A stretch of 26,661 bases of DNA. Origin: an uncultured Bacilli bacterium (GTDB taxonomy: Bacteria; Bacillota_I; Bacilli_A; RF39; UBA660). Positions 22,273 through 26,661 of the stretch are shown here, piece by piece (positions within the stretch are counted from its first letter, which is position 1; the number at the start of each line of letters is the position of its first letter). The notes beneath the pieces are model-generated. The model searched no databases, had not been told where the DNA came from, and saw nothing but the letters and a program-made list of their open reading frames with translations. A program made the position numbers and the translations under genes. The stretch is from contig CANQUW010000003.1 in assembly GCA_947627145.1 (NCBI GenBank), positions 1-26,661 of the forward strand, read 5' to 3'.

Positions 22273-23319
22273 TTAAGTTTTGCTTCTTTTGCACTCAAAT
22301 CCAGAAGATTTCATTTCAGATTCTATTTCATTAATATCATCTCCTAATTCATAATCAGGATAAGTTCCCCCAGCTTCAGCAAAAGCCGAAGTTACTTTAT
22401 TAATATTAATAGTACCATAATCAATAGACTGTGTAGTAGTCTGTACTTTATTTTTCAAACTACAATTAACATCTACTCCACTTAAAGCTTTAGTCTGTTC
22501 ATATAATGCTTCACATTCTTTATCAGCATCATCAAGACTAGAATCTTTAGCAGATGAAGAAGAAACTTTCTTCTCTCTTTTATAAGTATCTAACTTTTCT
22601 TTAGAAAAACCAAATCTATTCTTAATATTAGTAGTAATATCTTTTTTATTAGTCTCTAATTCACAAGTTAAAAATCCATCTGTTATAACTTCTTGTTTTG
22701 ATTGTTCTTTAGACATAAAATCTGTTATCTCAGGTAAAAAATATATAAACACAGCAACAAGTATAAAGAAAATAACTGTAAAGAAATATTGAACCTTCTT
22801 TTTAACAGAAACTTTTTCCTTTGTAATTTCCTCAGGTTGTGAAGGTACAGACTCACTATTATTAGTATTTTCTTCTTTAACAGGTACTCCTATTCCAGGA
22901 AGTCCATCTAATAATTTATCTTTTTTAGTAAGTTCTTCCTTAGTTTTCATATTAGTACTAGTACCAACTCCAGCATCTTTTGCAGAAATCAAATTACCAC
23001 TTGTATCAACTTCATTATTATTACTAACAGCTTCAGCTTGTGATTTAGGAATATTAGTATTTCCTTGTGTATTATTATTTGAAGCTGGAGCAGCTTGTGT
23101 AGGTGCAACTGTTGGTTCAAGTGGTGACTGTGTCGGTGTAGTATTATTAACACTTGTATTTTGTACAGTTATATTATTAGAATCTACCACAGGTTGAACT
23201 TGAGGTGATTGTTCTACATTACCAGCATTCACAACATTATTTGTATTATCAGTAACAGTATTATTAACAGTATTTTGAACTTGTTCAGTATTTTGATTTG
23301 CATTATCCTTGTTATCCAT
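22273..23319 (-). CDS. Low-complexity membrane protein of unknown function
   Basis: I do not recognise this protein. It has 348 residues: a long cytoplasmic N-terminal region (1-about 170) rich in Asn, Thr, Gln, Val and Pro with little predicted structure; one membrane helix (about 178-197, YFFTVIFFILVAVFIYFLPEI); then an extracytoplasmic domain of about 145 residues with four Cys (in TCELE, ECEALY, NCSLK and ECKRS), which could form two disulfides. The extracellular part resembles small secreted domains of unknown function. Start: the ATG at 23319 has AAGG/GGGAG 9-14 nt upstream; the ATG three codons earlier abuts GGGAG. Own promoter (23347-23375). Confidence 0.6.
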   Translation of the reverse strand: MDNKDNANQNTEQVQNTVNNTVTDNTNNVVNAGNVEQSPQVQPVVDSNNITVQNTSVNNTTPTQSPLEPTVAPTQAAPASNNNTQGNTNIPKSQAEAVSNNNEVDTSGNLISAKDAGVGTSTNMKTKEELTKKDKLLDGLPGIGVPVKEENTNNSESVPSQPEEITKEKVSVKKKVQYFFTVIFFILVAVFIYFLPEITDFMSKEQSKQEVITDGFLTCELETNKKDITTNIKNRFGFSKEKLDTYKREKKVSSSSAKDSSLDDADKECEALYEQTKALSGVDVNCSLKNKVQTTTQSIDYGTININKVTSAFAEAGGTYPDYELGDDINEIESEMKSSGFECKRSKT

Positions 23320-23346
23320 TACCTTCATCTCCCTTTTTATGTCTTT

Positions 23347-23375
23347 ATTATATTATAAAGAAACATTTTTTTCAA
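23347..23375 (-). promoter_or_regulatory. Promoter of the low-complexity membrane protein gene
   Basis: Minus strand: TTGAAA (23370-23375), 17-nt spacer, TATAAT (23347-23352); the -35 sits five bases after the rpe stop. Confidence 0.7.
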
Positions 23376-23379
23376 TTAC

Positions 23380-24006
23380 TCATCGTAACATATTAATTTT
23401 CTCTTGAAAGTCATCACTATTTATTATAAAACTTCCACTAACTAAAATATCAGCACCACGACATTTATCTTTAGTAGTATCTTTAACACCACCATCAACA
23501 CTTAAAAGTGCATTACTTTTATATTCTGAAATAAGTTGTCTGACTTCTTGTATTTTATTACTAGCATCATCCATAAACTCTTGTCCACCACTACCAGGTT
23601 CAACAGACATAACAAGTATTAAATCAAGAAGTGGCAAATATGGAACCAATTCCTTAACAGGAGTCATAGGTTTTATCGCAAGCCCACATTTTATTCCATA
23701 ATCCTTAATAGAGGATAAAACTTTCTCTATATCTTCATCTACTTCTAAATGAATAGTAATATACTCACAATTTAGACTAGCATAATCTTCTATAACACGA
23801 CTTGGTTTATCAACCATTAAATGAACATCAAGTCTTTTATCAGTAAATTTATAAATATTTTTCATCTCACTAAAAGGAAGACTTTTATTTTTAACAAATT
23901 TACCATCCATAACATCAACATGAATAAAATCAGTATCAGTTTTATTTAATTTTCTTAAATCATTAGGAATATCTTTACTACTTAAAAATGATGTCGATAC
24001 TAACAT
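23380..24006 (-). CDS. rpe: Ribulose-phosphate 3-epimerase
   Basis: TIM-barrel enzyme of 208 residues that interconverts ribulose 5-phosphate and xylulose 5-phosphate in the pentose phosphate pathway. Key motifs: FIHVDVMDGKFVKN (metal-binding His/Asp), RLDVHLMVDKP, EYITIHLEV, LVMSVEPGSGGQEF (phosphate loop) and LLSVDGGVKDT. Slightly shorter than usual (about 215-220) but with all motifs. It follows rsgA with a two-base gap; the AGGAGG RBS is formed by the last two Arg codons of rsgA, so translation is probably coupled. The prkC-rsgA-rpe order is that of Bacillus. Confidence 0.94.
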   Translation of the reverse strand: MLVSTSFLSSKDIPNDLRKLNKTDTDFIHVDVMDGKFVKNKSLPFSEMKNIYKFTDKRLDVHLMVDKPSRVIEDYASLNCEYITIHLEVDEDIEKVLSSIKDYGIKCGLAIKPMTPVKELVPYLPLLDLILVMSVEPGSGGQEFMDDASNKIQEVRQLISEYKSNALLSVDGGVKDTTKDKCRGADILVSGSFIINSDDFQEKINMLR

Positions 24007-24008
24007 AG

Positions 24009-24842
24009 TTACCTCCTATTATTATCAATCAATTTTTTATAATGTCTATAACGACTCTCTAAAATATTTCCCCTTTCAACTTCTTTTATAACACTACATT
24101 CTTTTTCATTTATATGCATACAATCTTTAAATGGACATGGATATTCTTTAAACTCAATAAAAGAATCTCTAATATCTTCTTTGTCAAATTGTGTAAAGTC
24201 GAGCGCTGAAAATCCAGGAGTATCAAGCACTTTTCCACAGCATCCTGTGAATAACTCAACTACTCTTGTAGTATGACGACCACGCCCAAGCGCAAGAGAA
24301 ACTTCTCCCACTTCCAAATTCCAAAGAGGATTAATCTTATTAAGAAGTGTAGATTTACCAGCTCCAGTTTGACCAGTAAAAACAGTTGTCTTACCATTAA
24401 GTAATTTTTTAATAGTATCTACATCTTTATTAGAAACAACTTTATAACCAAGCTTTTTATAATAATCCATAATACCATAAATATGATGAAGAGTATCATC
24501 ATCAAGTAAATCCTCTTTCGTAAGACATATAACAATTTCTACGTTATGTAATTCCATCCAAGATATTAATTTATCAAGTAAGTCCAAAGAAAAATCAGGA
24601 TGTTTTAAACTAGTGATAAGTATAGCTTGATCAATATTAGCAACCATAGGCCTATTGAAGAAGTTCCTTCTTTCTAGAACTTCTTCAATAACTTTTTTGT
24701 CTTTATCAAATTTAACATAATCCCCTACAAGTGGTGTAACATTCTGATTTCTTATTTTACCACGACATACGCATTCATATCTCTCATCACCACTTGCAAC
24801 AACATGCATATTACGAATAATCTTAACTATTTGTCCTTTCAT
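24009..24842 (-). CDS. rsgA: Ribosome small subunit-dependent GTPase RsgA
   Basis: Circularly permuted GTPase of 277 residues that helps 30S maturation. An N-terminal OB fold (1-about 65), then the G4-like TKEDL (108-112), the P-loop GQTGAGKS (157-164), DTPG (207-210) in permuted order, and a C-terminal zinc motif with C236, C241, H243, C249. Nucleotide and zinc residues are complete. Second gene of the kinase-rsgA-rpe operon, 19 bp after the kinase stop. In B. subtilis RsgA (CpgA) is phosphorylated by PrkC, which agrees with the arrangement here. Confidence 0.95.
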   Translation of the reverse strand: MKGQIVKIIRNMHVVASGDERYECVCRGKIRNQNVTPLVGDYVKFDKDKKVIEEVLERRNFFNRPMVANIDQAILITSLKHPDFSLDLLDKLISWMELHNVEIVICLTKEDLLDDDTLHHIYGIMDYYKKLGYKVVSNKDVDTIKKLLNGKTTVFTGQTGAGKSTLLNKINPLWNLEVGEVSLALGRGRHTTRVVELFTGCCGKVLDTPGFSALDFTQFDKEDIRDSFIEFKEYPCPFKDCMHINEKECSVIKEVERGNILESRYRHYKKLIDNNRR

Positions 24843-24861
24843 ATATCTACCTATTTACAAT

Positions 24862-26661
24862 TTAGTTTGTATTTGAACCTCCACTATTACTATTTCCTGA
24901 ACTACTTCCGTTAGTACCATTATCGGAACCACTTTCTCCGCTTCCACCAGTACCACCTGTCTGTCCATTTCCTCCAGTATTATTATCCTTCTTAGTTTCT
25001 TCCTTAGGTTGTTCATCAGCTTTTTGAGCAATTGTAACTGTAAGGTTAGTTCCTTTTGTAAGTGGACTACCTGCTGCACGAGATTGATCTACAACTTTAC
25101 CCTCAGCATAAGCATTAGTTTTTTGATATGCTATATTAAGATTCAAATTATATTTAGATGCAAAAGCTTGTACGTCATCAAGTGTCCATCCATTACCAGC
25201 CATATCAGGGAAAACTGTTTCATTGTTTGGAATATATAATGTTATAGAATCCCCTTTCTTAAGTTTTTTACCTTTCTTAACACTTTGTCCAATAATCTCG
25301 TCATCATCATGTTCAGTATCATCTTCTACATCTTTCTTACTAATAGTAACGTTCAAACCTTTCTCTTCAAGTTTAGTTTTAACTTCTACATAATTTTTAC
25401 CTACATAGTTTTCTACAGTATAAGTTTCCTCACCAGTTGATTTATATAAAGTTACTTTAGTACCCTTCTTAACAGTACGTCCTGCAATTGGATCTGTCTT
25501 AACAATTCTATTTTTCTTTACTTTTTTACTAGTAACTTTCTTAATAGTTGAATTAACCTTTAGTCCAGCTTCCTCCAATTTATCTTGAGCTTTTGAAACT
25601 TTAAGACCTTTAACATTTGGTATTTTAACATCCGGTTTGTCAGTAAGTGCAGGTACTACAAAGAACGTAGTTAAAAGTCCAAGTATAATAACAGCTGCAA
25701 CTCCACCTAAAATAACCATTGTTTTTTGTTTTTTATCAAGTTTTTTCCACCAATTTTTCTTTTTCTTCTTTTTAGCTTTCTTTGGTTTTTCTTCTTCATC
25801 ATCCAAAGACTCAATTTCATCTTTTGCTTCACTAAGCTTTTTAATTGGTTTAGTAGAACCGTCAATATCATTTTCAGGATATTTATATTTATAAGGTTCT
25901 TCATTTATTCTGTCATCATCAAGTGCAGTAAGCAAATCTTGATGCATACTTCTAGCATCTTCATATCTATTCTTAGGATTTTTAGCAGTTGATTTCAAAA
26001 TAATATTTTCAATACTTTGAGGAATAGAAGAATCTTCATCCATTAAATTAGGAAGAGGCTCTTTCATATGTTTTAAAGCAATCTCAACAGCAGAATCTCC
26101 TCTAAAAGGAAGGCTACCACTTAAAAGTTCATAGAAAATTATACCCATTGAATAAATATCACTTTTTATAGTAGAACCCTTTCCATTAGCTTGCTCTGGT
26201 GGTAAATAATGAACTGATCCCATAACTGAATTAGTTTGAGTAAGTTGAGTAGAATTAAGTGCCATAGCAATACCAAAATCAGTTATCTTAACTTGTCCAT
26301 CATCCTCTATCATAATATTTTGAGGTTTTAAATCTCTATGTATTATATAAGAATCGTGAGCATGTGCCATACCATCAGTAAGTTGAAGCATAATATCAAT
26401 TGCCTCACTAAGAGTAATCTTACCACGTCTTTTAAGAAGTTGTTTTAAAGTTTTACCTTCAACATACTCCATTACTATATAATAAAGACCATTATCTTCA
26501 CCAACATCATACATCTCAACTATATTTGGATGTGAAAGACTAGATGCAGATAAAGCTTCTCTTTGGAAACGTCTAACAAATTTTTCATCATTAGATAAAT
26601 CTCCTCTTAAAACTTTAATCGCAACTCTTCTATCAAGTATGGTATCAACTGCTAAATAAAC
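24862..26661 (-). CDS. prkC: PASTA-domain Ser/Thr protein kinase, 5' end cut by window
   Basis: The last 599 residues are visible; the frame is open to the right end, beginning with VYLAVDTILDRRVAIKVL, so only about the glycine-rich loop and the start are missing. Kinase domain: Lys in VAIKVL (near 16 of the visible part), HRDLKPQN (108-115), DFG (128-130), and Thr/Ser-rich activation loop. A very Lys-rich juxtamembrane stretch (about 290-312) precedes one membrane helix (about 314-336). Three PASTA repeats follow (about 343-545), which bind muropeptide/peptidoglycan, then a Gly/Ser/Asn-rich tail of about 50 residues. PrkC-type kinases link wall signals to growth and spore germination. It heads the operon with rsgA and rpe. 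Confidence 0.93.
   Translation of the reverse strand, partial: VYLAVDTILDRRVAIKVLRGDLSNDEKFVRRFQREALSASSLSHPNIVEMYDVGEDNGLYYIVMEYVEGKTLKQLLKRRGKITLSEAIDIMLQLTDGMAHAHDSYIIHRDLKPQNIMIEDDGQVKITDFGIAMALNSTQLTQTNSVMGSVHYLPPEQANGKGSTIKSDIYSMGIIFYELLSGSLPFRGDSAVEIALKHMKEPLPNLMDEDSSIPQSIENIILKSTAKNPKNRYEDARSMHQDLLTALDDDRINEEPYKYKYPENDIDGSTKPIKKLSEAKDEIESLDDEEEKPKKAKKKKKKNWWKKLDKKQKTMVILGGVAAVIILGLLTTFFVVPALTDKPDVKIPNVKGLKVSKAQDKLEEAGLKVNSTIKKVTSKKVKKNRIVKTDPIAGRTVKKGTKVTLYKSTGEETYTVENYVGKNYVEVKTKLEEKGLNVTISKKDVEDDTEHDDDEIIGQSVKKGKKLKKGDSITLYIPNNETVFPDMAGNGWTLDDVQAFASKYNLNLNIAYQKTNAYAEGKVVDQSRAAGSPLTKGTNLTVTIAQKADEQPKEETKKDNNTGGNGQTGGTGGSGESGSDNGTNGSSSGNSNSGGSNTN

Noticed and set aside
25637..25992. 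Plus-strand open frames of 85-88 codons opposite the kinase juxtamembrane region
   Set aside because: The Phe/Leu-rich runs are the complement of the Lys-rich (AAA/AAG) stretch of the kinase gene; no RBS.

Overview
This AT-rich window reads like the chromosome of a low-GC, Gram-positive, anaerobic, endospore-forming member of the Bacilli and relatives, probably an uncultured gut-type lineage. The evidence is a CotE-type spore coat gene in the Bacillus-like order miaB-ricA-(x)-cotE, a SleC-like cortex-lytic enzyme, a prkC-rsgA-rpe block, a T-box leader, pyruvate:ferredoxin oxidoreductase in place of any visible pyruvate dehydrogenase, AGGAGG-type ribosome binding sites and TTGACA/TATAAT promoters. 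UGG is used for Trp and UGA as stop, so the genetic code is standard. No phage, insertion sequence or CRISPR array is visible.

Layout. The left third (1-8350) is a patchwork of small, separately promoted genes on both strands: a candidate structured RNA at the left edge, a SWIM zinc-finger protein, a compact prolyl-tRNA synthetase behind a T-box riboswitch, a GNAT acetyltransferase, a divergent pair of peptidoglycan-directed proteins (PG-binding/LysM and SleC-like), a candidate type I toxin-antitoxin locus, an ASCH protein, tRNA-Leu(GAG), a HAD phosphatase, a ferritin-like protein, a free-standing small RNA and a small unknown protein. The right two thirds (8362-26661) is almost entirely minus-strand housekeeping. 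In transcription order these are: Ser/Thr kinase with PASTA repeats (cut by the window end), rsgA, rpe, a low-complexity membrane protein, a 3D-domain protein, trigger factor, miaB, ricA-like, an FxLYD-like membrane protein, cotE, rpsP, khpA, cdsA, rseP, a three-gene glycosyltransferase cluster (GT4, PssD-like, PssE-like fused to a GtrA-like membrane domain) and nifJ.

The most notable region is 5463-5794. A 31-residue hydrophobic peptide with two terminal lysines sits on a short mRNA with its own promoter, a sequestered Shine-Dalgarno sequence, 14 bp of 5'-3' end complementarity and a terminator. An opposing promoter drives a roughly 116-nt antisense RNA across the mRNA 3' end and stops at its own hairpin plus T tract. 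This is the architecture of a type I toxin-antitoxin system, and I do not recognise the peptide family. Other points of interest are a C-rich small RNA with tandem terminator-like hairpins (7765-7868), a sigma-E-like promoter in front of cotE, a ProRS without its usual editing insertion, the PssE-GtrA fusion, and a hairpin that masks the 3D gene's ribosome binding site.

Several start codons were moved downstream from the longest open frame, because the longer version would run through a T-box terminator, a promoter or the upstream gene's ribosome binding site. All functional calls rest on reading motifs by eye; no database search was run.
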